From the NCBI RefSeq assembly GCF_003072645.1, contig NZ_CP028897.1:560001-624000 (forward strand): 64,000 nucleotides of DNA, read 5' to 3'. A program made the translations under genes and the position numbers. The stretch is from Dongshaea marina (lineage in GTDB: Bacteria; Pseudomonadota; Gammaproteobacteria; Enterobacterales; Aeromonadaceae). The notes under the pieces were generated by a model. The model worked only from the letters and a program-made list of their open reading frames with translations, was not told where the DNA came from and made no database searches. Shown in pieces: positions 55,745 through 64,000 of this stretch. Each line of letters opens with the position of its first letter. The first letter of the stretch is position 1.

Positions 55745-57353
55745 GGCTCAGGAGTCAGGATGGTGGGCCCGGAATTCTCAATTTTTTCAGGGTAATCCAG
55801 GTTGTAGTGAAGGCCGCGGGATTCCTTACGCTCGATGGCGCAGCGAACCATCAGATCGGCGACCTGTAGCAGGTTACGCAGCTCCAGCAGGTTATTGGAG
55901 ACCCTGAAGTGTGAGTAGTACTCCTGAACCTCCTGCTTGAGCAGCTCGATGCGCCGCTTGGCCCGTTCCAGGCGTTTGTTGGTGCGCACGATTCCCACAT
56001 AGTCCCACATAAAGAGGCGCAGCTCGTGCCAGTTGTGATGGATCACCACCTCCTCATCGGAGTTTTCAACCTGGCTTTCATCCCAGCGCGGTAGCTTGGG
56101 AGGCTCACTGGCTGCGGGGAGCTTGGTCAGAATATCCTTGGCCGCCGAATGGGCAAATACCACGCACTCCAGCAGCGAGTTTGAAGCCATCCGGTTGGCG
56201 CCATGCAGGCCGGTGTAGGTGACCTCTCCGATGGCATACAGGCCGGAGATATCGGTCTGACCGTGGAGATCGACCATGATCCCGCCACAGGTGTAGTGGG
56301 CCGCCGGAACCACGGGGATCGATTGCGTTGTGATATCGATCCCTATCTTGAGACAACGCTCATAGATGGTCGGGAAGTGATGCCTGATGAATTCAGGCTC
56401 TTTATGACTGATGTCCAGGTACATGCACTCGACACCCAGTCGCTTCATCTCGTAGTCGATGGCGCGGGCCACTACATCCCGGGGGCCAGCTCGGCACGCT
56501 CATCAAAATCTGGCATGAAACGGCTGCCGTCGGGACGCTTAAGGTAAGCCCCTTCACCGCGCAGGGCCTCGGTGAGCAGGAAATTTTGATCGGCCTGATG
56601 GAACAGGCTGGTGGGGTGAAACTGGTTGAACTCCATATTGGCGACCCGGCACCCGGCGCGCCATGCCATGGCGATCCCATCCCCCGAGGAGACATCCGGG
56701 TTGGATGTGTATTGGTACACCTTGGAGGCTCCCCCGGTGGCCAGGGCAACAAAGCGGGCGCGAATGGTTTCAACCTGCTCCTTATTGCGGTTCCAGGCAT
56801 AGGCCCCGAGCACCCGGTTTCCGGGAAGGTTCAATTTGCGGGTGGTGATGAGATCAACGGCGTTAAAGCGTTCGAGAAGGGTGATGTTGGGGTGTTCGCG
56901 AACCCGCTGCACCAGGGTGTTCTCCACTGCCCTTCCGGTTGCATCGGCGGCGTGGAAGATTCGGCGGTGGCTGTGGCCTCCCTCCCGGGTCAGGTGATAG
57001 GAGCGTTCGCCGTTGGCTTTCTCCTCCTGGTCGAAGGGAACTCCCTGCTCAATCAGCCACTGGATGCTCTGTTTGGCGCTGGATGCGGTGAACTGGACTA
57101 CATCCTCCTCACAGATCCCGGCTCCGGCGATGAGTGTATCCTCTACGTGAGACTCTACGCTGTCGGTTTCATCGCAGACGGCTGCGATGCCTCCCTGAGC
57201 ATAGTAGGTTGAGCCTTCGCTGAGAGGTCCTTTACTTAGCACGCAGACACTTGCATCATTTGCCAACGAGAGGGCAAGTGATAGTCCCGCGGCTCCACTT
57301 CCTATGATGAGTACATCACAAAGGTGTTCAACTTCTTGTTTCATAAGTATCAT
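55741..57353 (-). CDS. nadB: L-aspartate oxidase NadB, frameshifted
   Basis: FAD enzyme oxidising L-aspartate to iminoaspartate, the first step of NAD synthesis. The dinucleotide-binding motif is [48 protein letters not shown] and [12 protein letters not shown] are the succinate-dehydrogenase-like active-site segments. The C-terminal frame holds [41 protein letters not shown]. The frames join at a run of five G on the plus strand (56481-56485); a sixth base gives [12 protein letters not shown]. About 537 residues against 540 in E. coli. ATG 57344 is an alternative start. Divergent from rpoE, as in E. coli. Confidence 0.92.
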
Positions 57354-57465
57354 GGCCTTGGACTTTAAACTGCACTCAATCTTACCGGAACACTCAGATG
57401 ATGGGCAGTCAGTCGATTAACTTTTATATAATTTGAGCAGATTCAAAAAAATCGAGTCTATGAGC

Positions 57466-57493
57466 GAACTTTTACAGATAGCAATAGTCATAA
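57466..57493 (+). promoter_or_regulatory. Candidate sigma-E promoter of the rpoE operon
   Basis: GAACTT (57466-57471) and TCATAA (57488-57493) are separated by 16 bases, near the sigma-E consensus GAACTT-N16-TCTAA/TCTGA. rpoE is autoregulated in relatives, so a site here is expected. Confidence 0.5.
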
Positions 57494-57557
57494 TTAGTGC
57501 GTTCATCATGGGCCATCGTGGCTGATCATTTGATATTGCAGGAGATGAGTGGCTCGA

Positions 57558-58136
57558 ATGAGCGAGCAGATAACAGACCAGAAACTTGTCGAGCGGGCCC
57601 AGAATGGGGACAAGAAAGCGTTCGGACTGCTGGTCAAAAAATACCAGTTTAAGGTGTTGAACCTGATCGGGAGGTATGTAAACAACCAGGGTGACGTTGC
57701 CGATGTTGCACAGGAGACCTTTATCAAGGCTTACCGTGCTCTGGCTTCGTTTCGTGGCGAGAGTGCTTTCTATACCTGGTTGTATCGTATTGCGGTCAAT
57801 ACCGCCAAGAACTATATCGTGGCTCAGGGGCGGCGTCCGCCAGTCACAGATGTAGAGCTTGACGATACTGGCTACATGGAGAGCCCGGATGCGCTACGTG
57901 AGCGGGCAACCCCGGAGAACCTGCTACTCTCAGATGAGATCAAGCAGGTCGTGTTTGACACCATAGAATCGCTCCCCGAGGAGTTGCGCATGGCGATCAC
58001 CCTGCGTGAACTAGAGGGGATGAGTTATGAAGAGATTGCGACTGTCATGGACAGTCCGGTCGGTACAGTTCGTTCGCGGATCTTCAGAGCCAGAGACGCG
58101 ATAGATAAAAAGATCCAGCCGCTGTTACAGCGCTGA
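57558..58136 (+). CDS. rpoE: RNA polymerase sigma factor RpoE
   Basis: Extracytoplasmic-function sigma factor for envelope stress, 192 residues. Region 2 contains DVAQETFIKAYRALASFRGESAFYTWLYRIAVNTAKNYI, nearly identical to E. coli, and region 4 LPEELRMAITLRELEGMSYEEIATVMDSPVGTVRSRIFRAR. ATG 57558 gives M-S-E-Q-I-T-D-Q-K-L-V-E-R. It is followed after 11 bases by its anti-sigma factor gene. A sigma-E-like promoter lies upstream. Confidence 0.97.
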   Translation: MSEQITDQKLVERAQNGDKKAFGLLVKKYQFKVLNLIGRYVNNQGDVADVAQETFIKAYRALASFRGESAFYTWLYRIAVNTAKNYIVAQGRRPPVTDVELDDTGYMESPDALRERATPENLLLSDEIKQVVFDTIESLPEELRMAITLRELEGMSYEEIATVMDSPVGTVRSRIFRARDAIDKKIQPLLQR

Positions 58137-58147
58137 GGGAGATATTC

Positions 58148-58699
58148 ATGTCGGACAGAGAACAATTATCAGCATTCATCGATGGTGAACTGGATGATGA
58201 TCGCCTGTTGGATCTGCTAGTCGAGGAGCATGAGAGCTCTGTGACCTGGACTCGCTACCAGCTCATCGGTGATACGATGCGAGGTGAGCTTCCCGAGATG
58301 GTCTCTTTTGATCTGGCTGATCGGGTCACCGCGGCCCTGGAAGATGAGCCTACTGTGCTAGCTCCCAAACGCCAGAGTTCTGAAAGATCTGGCAGGGGCA
58401 AAGGCTGGGTTGTGCAGTTTAGTAAGCGAGTCGGTCAGTATGCAATTGCAGCGGCCGTGGCCGGGGTGGTGATTGTTGGAGTGCAGAAATATGGCGACCA
58501 GCAGACGCCCAGCTCTCCTGGCTCAGTTCTGAACACTGTTCCCCTGGGGGGAGGTGCAACACCGGTTAGTGCAAACTTCAATATGGCACCCGCACAGAAT
58601 GAAGCCCAGATGACGCCGGAGCAGATCCAGCAACAAAGGCAGATGCTCAGCGCTTATTTTCAGGACCACTTCCTGCAGGGACGAGTGCTGCACCAGTAG
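58148..58699 (+). CDS. rseA: Anti-sigma-E factor RseA
   Basis: Inner-membrane anti-sigma factor of 183 residues. The N-terminal cytoplasmic domain begins REQLSAFIDGELDDDRLLDLL and contains WTRYQLIGDTMRGELP, which bind sigma-E. One helix follows at about residues 98-116 (YAIAAAVAGVVIVGV). The periplasmic tail of about 65 residues is Gln-rich and ends LQGRVLHQ; it is the site for DegS cleavage and RseB binding in relatives. Confidence 0.93.
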   Translation: MSDREQLSAFIDGELDDDRLLDLLVEEHESSVTWTRYQLIGDTMRGELPEMVSFDLADRVTAALEDEPTVLAPKRQSSERSGRGKGWVVQFSKRVGQYAIAAAVAGVVIVGVQKYGDQQTPSSPGSVLNTVPLGGGATPVSANFNMAPAQNEAQMTPEQIQQQRQMLSAYFQDHFLQGRVLHQ

Positions 58700-58713
58700 C
58701 AAAGAGACTTATA

Positions 58714-59727
58714 GTGACCAAGTATTTGATTCCTCTCGTCGGCTGCCTGATTGCGTTTAGCTTTCAGGCAGCCGCACAAACGCTCAGCCCTCAGCAGTGG
58801 CTGACGCGGATGCAGCAAAGCAGCCATGATCTTAACTACCAATTTTCCTACGTTGCTCTGCATCAGGGACGCAGCGAGCCAATTCGCCTGAGCCATGTTT
58901 CATCCAAGGGCAAAGATATGTTTGCCATGGAGTATCTCAATGGTCCGGTGCGTCAATATATTCGACGGGATAACAAGGTCAGCTTTTTTGAGCCGGACCA
59001 TCAACCCTATACCCTGAATCACACCAAGATGCCGGGCTTGCTGCCAGCCCTGTTTAATATGCCTCTGCCTGAGGTATTTGATAGCTACCATGCGCTACTT
59101 GCCGGCCAGAGCCGGGTGGTGGGGCGTCAGGCGCAGATCGTGCGGTTGGCTCCCGAGTCGGCAGATAAATACAGCTATGTGTTGTGGCTTGATCAGGACA
59201 ATGGTTTGCTGCTGCGGGTCGATGTGCTGACCCCTCAGGGGCAGCTGGTTGGTCAGTATCTTGGGGTGACCCTGGATGTGATGCAAAAGCCCACCAAGGC
59301 GTTACTGGCGCTGTTTAACCTCAAGCTGCCAAAGACCCTGGAGGCCAGCGATGTCTATCAGGCACCCCAACGTAAGCTGGATTGGAGTATCGGCTGGTTG
59401 CCTCAGGGGTTCAAGGTTATCTCGCGGGATCGCCACCTGCTGGTGGGAGTCAATCAGCCGGTGGATTACATGATGGCCTATGATGGTTTGGTGCTGGTCT
59501 CTATCTATGTGGCCCCGGTGACAGCCACCACGGCGGAGCAGAAGCAGCTGGTGCGTCTTGGAAGTACCAACCTCTTTACCTTTGTGAATTCGGAGCGGAT
59601 GAAAGTGACAGTGGTGGGGCAGATCCCGGCCCAGAGTGCGCTGCATATTGCAGAATCTGTCCGTTTGAAGCTTCCCTCCAAGACTCAAACCGAGCAACCG
59701 GCTCTTTCCGGAGCCGCCAGCTCTTAA
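58714..59727 (+). CDS. rseB: Sigma-E regulatory protein RseB
   Basis: Periplasmic protein of 337 residues that binds RseA and senses lipopolysaccharide. It has a signal peptide (LVGCLIAFSFQAAAQ) and the family's WLTRMQQSSHDLNYQFSYVALHQG, HVSSKGKDMFAMEYLNGPVRQYIRRDN and the C-terminal LVSIYVAPV domain. The start is a GTG at 58714. The usual rseC gene does not follow; lepA is next, after a hairpin. Confidence 0.92.
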   Translation: MTKYLIPLVGCLIAFSFQAAAQTLSPQQWLTRMQQSSHDLNYQFSYVALHQGRSEPIRLSHVSSKGKDMFAMEYLNGPVRQYIRRDNKVSFFEPDHQPYTLNHTKMPGLLPALFNMPLPEVFDSYHALLAGQSRVVGRQAQIVRLAPESADKYSYVLWLDQDNGLLLRVDVLTPQGQLVGQYLGVTLDVMQKPTKALLALFNLKLPKTLEASDVYQAPQRKLDWSIGWLPQGFKVISRDRHLLVGVNQPVDYMMAYDGLVLVSIYVAPVTATTAEQKQLVRLGSTNLFTFVNSERMKVTVVGQIPAQSALHIAESVRLKLPSKTQTEQPALSGAASS

Positions 59728-59733
59728 AACCAA

Positions 59734-59764
59734 CGCCTGGTTATTAACTGGTTATTAATCAGGC
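59734..59764 (+). terminator. Imperfect hairpin between rseB and lepA
   Basis: CGCCTGGTTATTAAC pairs imperfectly with GTTATTAATCAGGCG around TG. There is no T-run. It may attenuate or end the rpoE operon transcript before lepA. Confidence 0.45.
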
Positions 59765-59838
59765 GTAGCAGATCCACGATAAATTCAGTAGAATCACCCC
59801 CTCAGACAAGACCAGGCTAGCAACAGTTCAAAACATAC

Positions 59839-61632
59839 ATGAAGCATATTCGTAATTTTTCAATCATTGCCCATATCGACCACGGTAAATCAACCCTGTC
59901 GGATCGACTGATCCAGCACTGTGGAGGCCTCTCCGATCGTGAGATGCAGCAGCAGGTTCTCGACTCCATGGATCTGGAGCGTGAGCGCGGTATTACCATC
60001 AAGGCCCAGAGCGTAACCCTTAACTATAAGGCAAAAGATGGCAATGATTACCAGTTGAACTTTATCGATACCCCGGGACATGTGGATTTCTCCTATGAGG
60101 TTTCCCGCTCGCTGGCGGCCTGTGAAGGGGCCCTGCTGGTGGTCGATGCAGGACAAGGGGTCGAGGCGCAGACACTGGCGAACTGTTATACGGCGATCGA
60201 CATGGATCTGGAAGTGGTTCCGGTTCTTAATAAGATCGATCTGCCGCAGGCCGACCCGGACAAGGTTGCCCAGGAGATCGAAGATATCGTTGGTCTGGAT
60301 GCTATGGATGCGGTGCGCTGTAGTGCCAAGACCGGGATCGGGATCGAAGATGTGCTGGAGACCATTGTTCAGGATATCCCGGCTCCGGTTGGTGAGCCTG
60401 AGGAGCCGTTGCAGGCACTGATCATCGACTCCTGGTTTGACAGCTACCTGGGTGTCGTCTCCCTGGTGCGGATCAAAAATGGATCTCTGAAGAAAAACGA
60501 CAAGATCAAGGTGATGAGCACGGGTCAGGTCTGGGGTGTGGATCGCCTGGGGATCTTCTCACCGAAGCAGACCGATACCACAGAGCTCAATTGCGGTGAA
60601 GTGGGCTGGGTCGTGTGTGGAATGAAGGATATCCATGGTGCACCGGTCGGGGATACCCTGACGATGGCCAAGCATGGCGCCGAGACTGCTCTGCCCGGCT
60701 TTAAGAAGGTGAAGCCTCAGGTTTATGCGGGCCTGTTCCCGATCTCCTCTGAAGATTATGAGGCGTTCCGCGATGCGCTGGATAAACTCAGCCTCAACGA
60801 TGCATCTCTGTTCTATGAGCCGGAAAATTCGGCGGCTCTCGGTTTTGGTTTCCGCTGTGGTTTCCTGGGGATGCTGCACATGGAGATCATTCAGGAGCGT
60901 TTGGAGCGTGAGTATGATATCGAGCTCATCACCACTGCGCCGACCGTGGTCTATGAGATCGAGATGACGGATGGCAAGACCATCTATATCGATAGCCCAG
61001 CGGCCCTGCCTCCGGTGACCAGTATTCAGGAGGTCCGTGAGCCGATCGCTGAGTGCCATATTCTGTTGCCACAGGAATATATGGGCAATGTGATCACCCT
61101 GTGTATTGAGAAGCGTGGTGTGCAGACCAATATGGTGTATCACGGCAATCAGGTGGCGCTGACCTATGAGATCCCGATGGCCGAGGTGGTATTGGATTTC
61201 TTTGACCGCCTCAAGTCAACCAGCCGTGGCTATGCCTCTTTGGATTATGGTTTTAAGCATTTCCAGGCATCTGATATGGTCAGACTGGATGTGATGATCA
61301 ATGGCGACCGGGTTGATGCCCTGGCGATGATCACTCATAAAGATAATGCACAGTTTCGTGGCCGTCAGCTGGTGGATAAGATGCGCGAGCTGATCCCGCG
61401 CCAGATGTTTGATATTGCGATTCAGGCTGCAATTGGTAACCAGATCGTGGCTCGTAGTACAGTAAAAGCCCTGCGTAAGGATGTAACAGCTAAGTGTTAC
61501 GGTGGTGATGTGAGCCGTAAGAAGAAGCTGTTGCAAAAGCAGAAAGATGGTAAGAAACGTATGAAGCAGGTAGGGCGTGTGGAAGTCCCTCAGGAAGCGT
61601 TTCTTGCAGTTCTCCATATTGGAAAGGACTAA
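59839..61632 (+). CDS. lepA: Elongation factor 4 LepA
   Basis: Ribosome-associated GTPase of 597 residues. G motifs: [15 protein letters not shown] (G1), RGITIKAQ (G2), [10 protein letters not shown] (G3), [11 protein letters not shown] (G4). The LepA-specific C-terminal domain is visible in [28 protein letters not shown] 59839 matches the family start. It precedes lepB by six bases, as is usual. Confidence 0.97.
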   Translation: MKHIRNFSIIAHIDHGKSTLSDRLIQHCGGLSDREMQQQVLDSMDLERERGITIKAQSVTLNYKAKDGNDYQLNFIDTPGHVDFSYEVSRSLAACEGALLVVDAGQGVEAQTLANCYTAIDMDLEVVPVLNKIDLPQADPDKVAQEIEDIVGLDAMDAVRCSAKTGIGIEDVLETIVQDIPAPVGEPEEPLQALIIDSWFDSYLGVVSLVRIKNGSLKKNDKIKVMSTGQVWGVDRLGIFSPKQTDTTELNCGEVGWVVCGMKDIHGAPVGDTLTMAKHGAETALPGFKKVKPQVYAGLFPISSEDYEAFRDALDKLSLNDASLFYEPENSAALGFGFRCGFLGMLHMEIIQERLEREYDIELITTAPTVVYEIEMTDGKTIYIDSPAALPPVTSIQEVREPIAECHILLPQEYMGNVITLCIEKRGVQTNMVYHGNQVALTYEIPMAEVVLDFFDRLKSTSRGYASLDYGFKHFQASDMVRLDVMINGDRVDALAMITHKDNAQFRGRQLVDKMRELIPRQMFDIAIQAAIGNQIVARSTVKALRKDVTAKCYGGDVSRKKKLLQKQKDGKKRMKQVGRVEVPQEAFLAVLHIGKD

Positions 61633-61638
61633 TTGATT

Positions 61639-62556
61639 ATGGCTAACCTGTTTTCCCTGATATTGACGCTGGTCACTGTGCTGACCGGTATTATCTGGAT
61701 AGTCGATAAGCTGGTGTTTAAGCGTCGTCGTCAGGTGCTGATCGATGAGGCGCAGCAGCAGAGTGAAGAGCCACTGAGCAAGGAGCAGCTGGCCCAGGTG
61801 GCACCGGTTCCGGGCTGGCTGGAGAACGGGCGTTCCATCTTTCCGGTGATCCTGGTGGTTCTGATCCTGCGCTCCTTTATCTTTGAACCCTTCCAGATCC
61901 CAAGTGGTTCCATGATGCCAACTCTGCTGCCGGGTGATTTTATCCTGGTTCAGAAGTTTGCCTATGGGCTGCGCGATCCTGTGTTCCATCACAAGTTCCT
62001 GGAAACCGGTGAGCCCAAGCGCGGTGATGTGGCTGTGTTCCGTTACCCGCCCAATCCGAAAATTGATTACATCAAGCGGATTGTCGGTCTGCCGGGCGAT
62101 ACCATCATCTATCAGAACAAGACTCTGTATGTGAAGCCGGCCTGCCATGGAGCTAAGACCTGCCCCGGCCTGCAGCAGGTGACCAAGAACTATATCGGAC
62201 CCAGCCAGTTCTCCCAGATGGGAATGCCACTTGAGCGTTACCAGGAGCAGCTTGGCAAGGTGACTCACGATATCTTGCGTAACCCTATGCTGCCCGAGCA
62301 GTATCCGAGTTATTACCGCCAGCCTGGCCAGGAAGTCGGGGAGTGGGTGGTACCACCGGGGCACTACTTCGCGATGGGTGACAATCGGGATAACAGTGCC
62401 GATAGCCGCTATTGGGGCTTTGTGGCCGAGAAGAACCTGGTGGGTAAGGCGGTTGCGATCTGGATCAGCTTTACCTTTGATCATTCGGCCGATTCCTGGC
62501 TGCCAAGCTGGGTACCAACCGGCGTCCGCTTTAGCCGGATCGGAGGTATCACATGA
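61639..62556 (+). CDS. lepB: Signal peptidase I LepB
   Basis: Inner-membrane serine protease cleaving export signals, 305 residues. Two N-terminal helices (residues about 3-26 and 66-83) precede the catalytic domain. Catalytic S91 lies in [14 protein letters not shown] and K146 in [34 protein letters not shown] is the last conserved box. The numbering equals that of E. coli. ATG 61639 has AAGGA upstream. Confidence 0.97.
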   Translation: MANLFSLILTLVTVLTGIIWIVDKLVFKRRRQVLIDEAQQQSEEPLSKEQLAQVAPVPGWLENGRSIFPVILVVLILRSFIFEPFQIPSGSMMPTLLPGDFILVQKFAYGLRDPVFHHKFLETGEPKRGDVAVFRYPPNPKIDYIKRIVGLPGDTIIYQNKTLYVKPACHGAKTCPGLQQVTKNYIGPSQFSQMGMPLERYQEQLGKVTHDILRNPMLPEQYPSYYRQPGQEVGEWVVPPGHYFAMGDNRDNSADSRYWGFVAEKNLVGKAVAIWISFTFDHSADSWLPSWVPTGVRFSRIGGIT

Positions 62557-63230
62557 CCCTGAATATTGAACGGGTCCAGCGTAAGATTGGCTACCAGTTT
62601 AAAGATGTCAGCCTGCTCAAGCAGGCCCTGACTCACCGTAGCGCCAGTGGCCAGCACAACGAGCGCCTGGAGTTCCTGGGAGACTCGGTGTTGAGCCTGG
62701 TCATCGCCAATGCTCTTTACCTGCAGTTTCCCAAGGTGGATGAGGGCGACATGAGCCGGATGCGTGCCACCCTGGTACGGGGCAAGACCCTGGCCGAGTT
62801 TGGCCGTGAGTTTCAGCTCAGTGATGACCTGATCCTGGGGCCGGGTGAGCTCAAGAGCGGTGGATTTCGCCGCGAGTCGATTCTGGCCGATGCCATCGAG
62901 GCGATCATCGGGGCCATCTACCTGGATGCGGGGATCGAGCAGGCACACCAGACGATCCTCGACTGGTATCAGGAGCGTTTGAAATCGATTCGCCCGGGGA
63001 TTGAGCAAAAAGATCCCAAAACAAGATTGCAGGAGTTGCTTCAGGGACAGCGCCAGCCACTGCCGGAATATCACGTGGTGCAGATCCGTGGAGAAGCTCA
63101 TAACCAGGAGTTCACCGTTGAATGCCTGGTCAAGACGCTCGATGGTGCTGCGACCGGAGTGGGAACCAGCCGCCGCAAGGCGGAGCAGGACGCCGCTCTA
63201 AAAGCACTGGAGCAGTTACAAAATGACTGA
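62553..63230 (+). CDS. rnc: Ribonuclease III
   Basis: Double-strand-specific RNase for rRNA and mRNA processing, 225 residues. The catalytic box is [22 protein letters not shown] with its acidic residues, and a second acidic set is in [18 protein letters not shown]. The C-terminal dsRNA-binding domain runs from [20 protein letters not shown] to [13 protein letters not shown]. It overlaps lepB by four bases and era by eight. Confidence 0.97.
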   Translation: MTLNIERVQRKIGYQFKDVSLLKQALTHRSASGQHNERLEFLGDSVLSLVIANALYLQFPKVDEGDMSRMRATLVRGKTLAEFGREFQLSDDLILGPGELKSGGFRRESILADAIEAIIGAIYLDAGIEQAHQTILDWYQERLKSIRPGIEQKDPKTRLQELLQGQRQPLPEYHVVQIRGEAHNQEFTVECLVKTLDGAATGVGTSRRKAEQDAALKALEQLQND

Positions 63231-64000
63231 TGAAACAACTTATTGCGGCTTTGTGGCGATCGTCGGTCGCCCCAATGTCGGTAAATCGACCCTGCTGAAC
63301 CAACTGCTGGGGCAGAAGGTTTCGATCACTTCCAAGAAGGCTCAGACCACCCGTCACCGGATCCTGGGCATCGACACCGATGGTGCCTATCAGACCATCT
63401 ATGTGGATACTCCCGGACTGCATAAAGAGGAGAAGCGGGCGATCAACCGGTTGATGAACCGGGCGGCGACCAGCTCCCTGGGTGATGTGGATATGGTGAT
63501 CTTTATCGTCGAGGGGACCAAATGGACCAGCGATGATGAGATGGTGCTCAATAAGCTGCGTCACAGCCGTTGCCCTGTGGTGTTGGCGATCAATAAGATC
63601 GATAACGTCCAGGAGAAGGAGGAGCTGCTGCCGCACATCGAGTGGCTCTCTAAGCAGATGGACTTTGCCCACATCCTGCCGATCTCGGCAACCCGGGGTG
63701 ACAATGTGCCGCAACTGCGTGACTGGGCCCGTGAACTGCTGGTCGAGGGGGAGCACTACTTCCCTGAGGACTACATCACGGATCGCTCTTCGCGCTTCAT
63801 GGCCTCTGAGATCATCCGTGAGAAGCTGATGCGTTTCATGGGAGATGAGCTTCCCTATTCGGTGACCGTTGAGATTGAGCGCTTTCAGGCCCAGGAGAAT
63901 GGGGTGTTTCATATCAACGCCCTGATCCTGGTGGAACGTGCGGGTCAGAAACGGATGGTGATCGGTAATAAGGGCAGCAAGCTCAAGCAGATCGGTGAAG
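63223..64000 (+). CDS. era: GTPase Era, 3'-truncated by the window
   Basis: GTPase that binds 16S rRNA during small-subunit assembly. The first 259 residues are present. The frame starts [10 protein letters not shown], then G1 [14 protein letters not shown]3 [21 protein letters not shown]4 INKIDNV. The KH domain has begun ([15 protein letters not shown]) where the window ends. The start overlaps rnc by eight bases. In E. coli recO follows. Confidence 0.97.
   Translation, partial: MTDETTYCGFVAIVGRPNVGKSTLLNQLLGQKVSITSKKAQTTRHRILGIDTDGAYQTIYVDTPGLHKEEKRAINRLMNRAATSSLGDVDMVIFIVEGTKWTSDDEMVLNKLRHSRCPVVLAINKIDNVQEKEELLPHIEWLSKQMDFAHILPISATRGDNVPQLRDWARELLVEGEHYFPEDYITDRSSRFMASEIIREKLMRFMGDELPYSVTVEIERFQAQENGVFHINALILVERAGQKRMVIGNKGSKLKQIGE

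Overview
The window is a stretch of a gammaproteobacterial chromosome with moderately high GC and no tRNA, rRNA or CRISPR array that I could find. Several conserved blocks point to the Vibrionales/Aeromonadales/Enterobacterales part of the class: nadB / rpoE-rseA-rseB / lepA-lepB-rnc-era, ygfZ / sdhE-ygfX, xerD, recJ, prfB with its recoding site, glnE, hldE, lpxL, roxA and fldB. I would not name a species.

Layout. 1-2.9 kb: end of a branched-chain amino acid carrier, a TPR-SPOR lipoprotein and fldB. 3.2-17.8 kb: an accessory block lying between fldB and xerD, which are neighbours in E. coli. It carries an SSS-family symporter, a compact operon (phosphoesterase, membrane polyferredoxin, two P19-like metal-binding proteins, second phosphoesterase) headed by a PHO-box-like site, elaA with an EamA transporter, a GNAT enzyme, a LuxR-type regulator with a cytosine-permease-like transporter, a ComFB protein, and roxA with a Crp-like regulator. 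17.9-27.3 kb: xerD, a HAD phosphatase, recJ, a metallo-beta-lactamase-fold protein with a divergent TetR gene, a Cache histidine kinase and prfB. 27.3-37.3 kb: small proteins, an adenine-type permease and an adenine deaminase (a plausible purine salvage pair), secreted chorismate mutase, a CheW protein, an EamA transporter, a 1.7 kb non-coding repeat block and a DUF350 protein. 37.4-47.8 kb: glnE and hldE, separated here by phosphatase, GNAT, solute-binding and MFS genes and lpxL. 47.8-55.0 kb: HAD, Usp and hemerythrin genes, a short inverted-repeat element interrupted by an IS982-family insertion sequence, two PACE efflux genes flanking a PHO-box-headed Ser-rich protein, and ygfZ. 55-64 kb: the core nadB-to-era block.

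Two things stand out. First, two separate sites match the PhoB tandem-heptamer pattern. One heads the phosphoesterase/P19 operon; the other heads the Ser-rich repeat protein. Inside the first operon the two P19-like proteins have lost complementary halves of the expected metal site, and the second phosphoesterase has lost metal-ligand motifs, so the operon looks like two duplicated and diverged pairs around an FtrD-like ferredoxin. Second, ten reading frames, including recJ, glnE and nadB, are each broken by what looks like one missing base in a run of four or five G or C. The uniform pattern suggests homopolymer undercalling in the assembly rather than ten real pseudogenes. The affected genes are given here as single features spanning the break.
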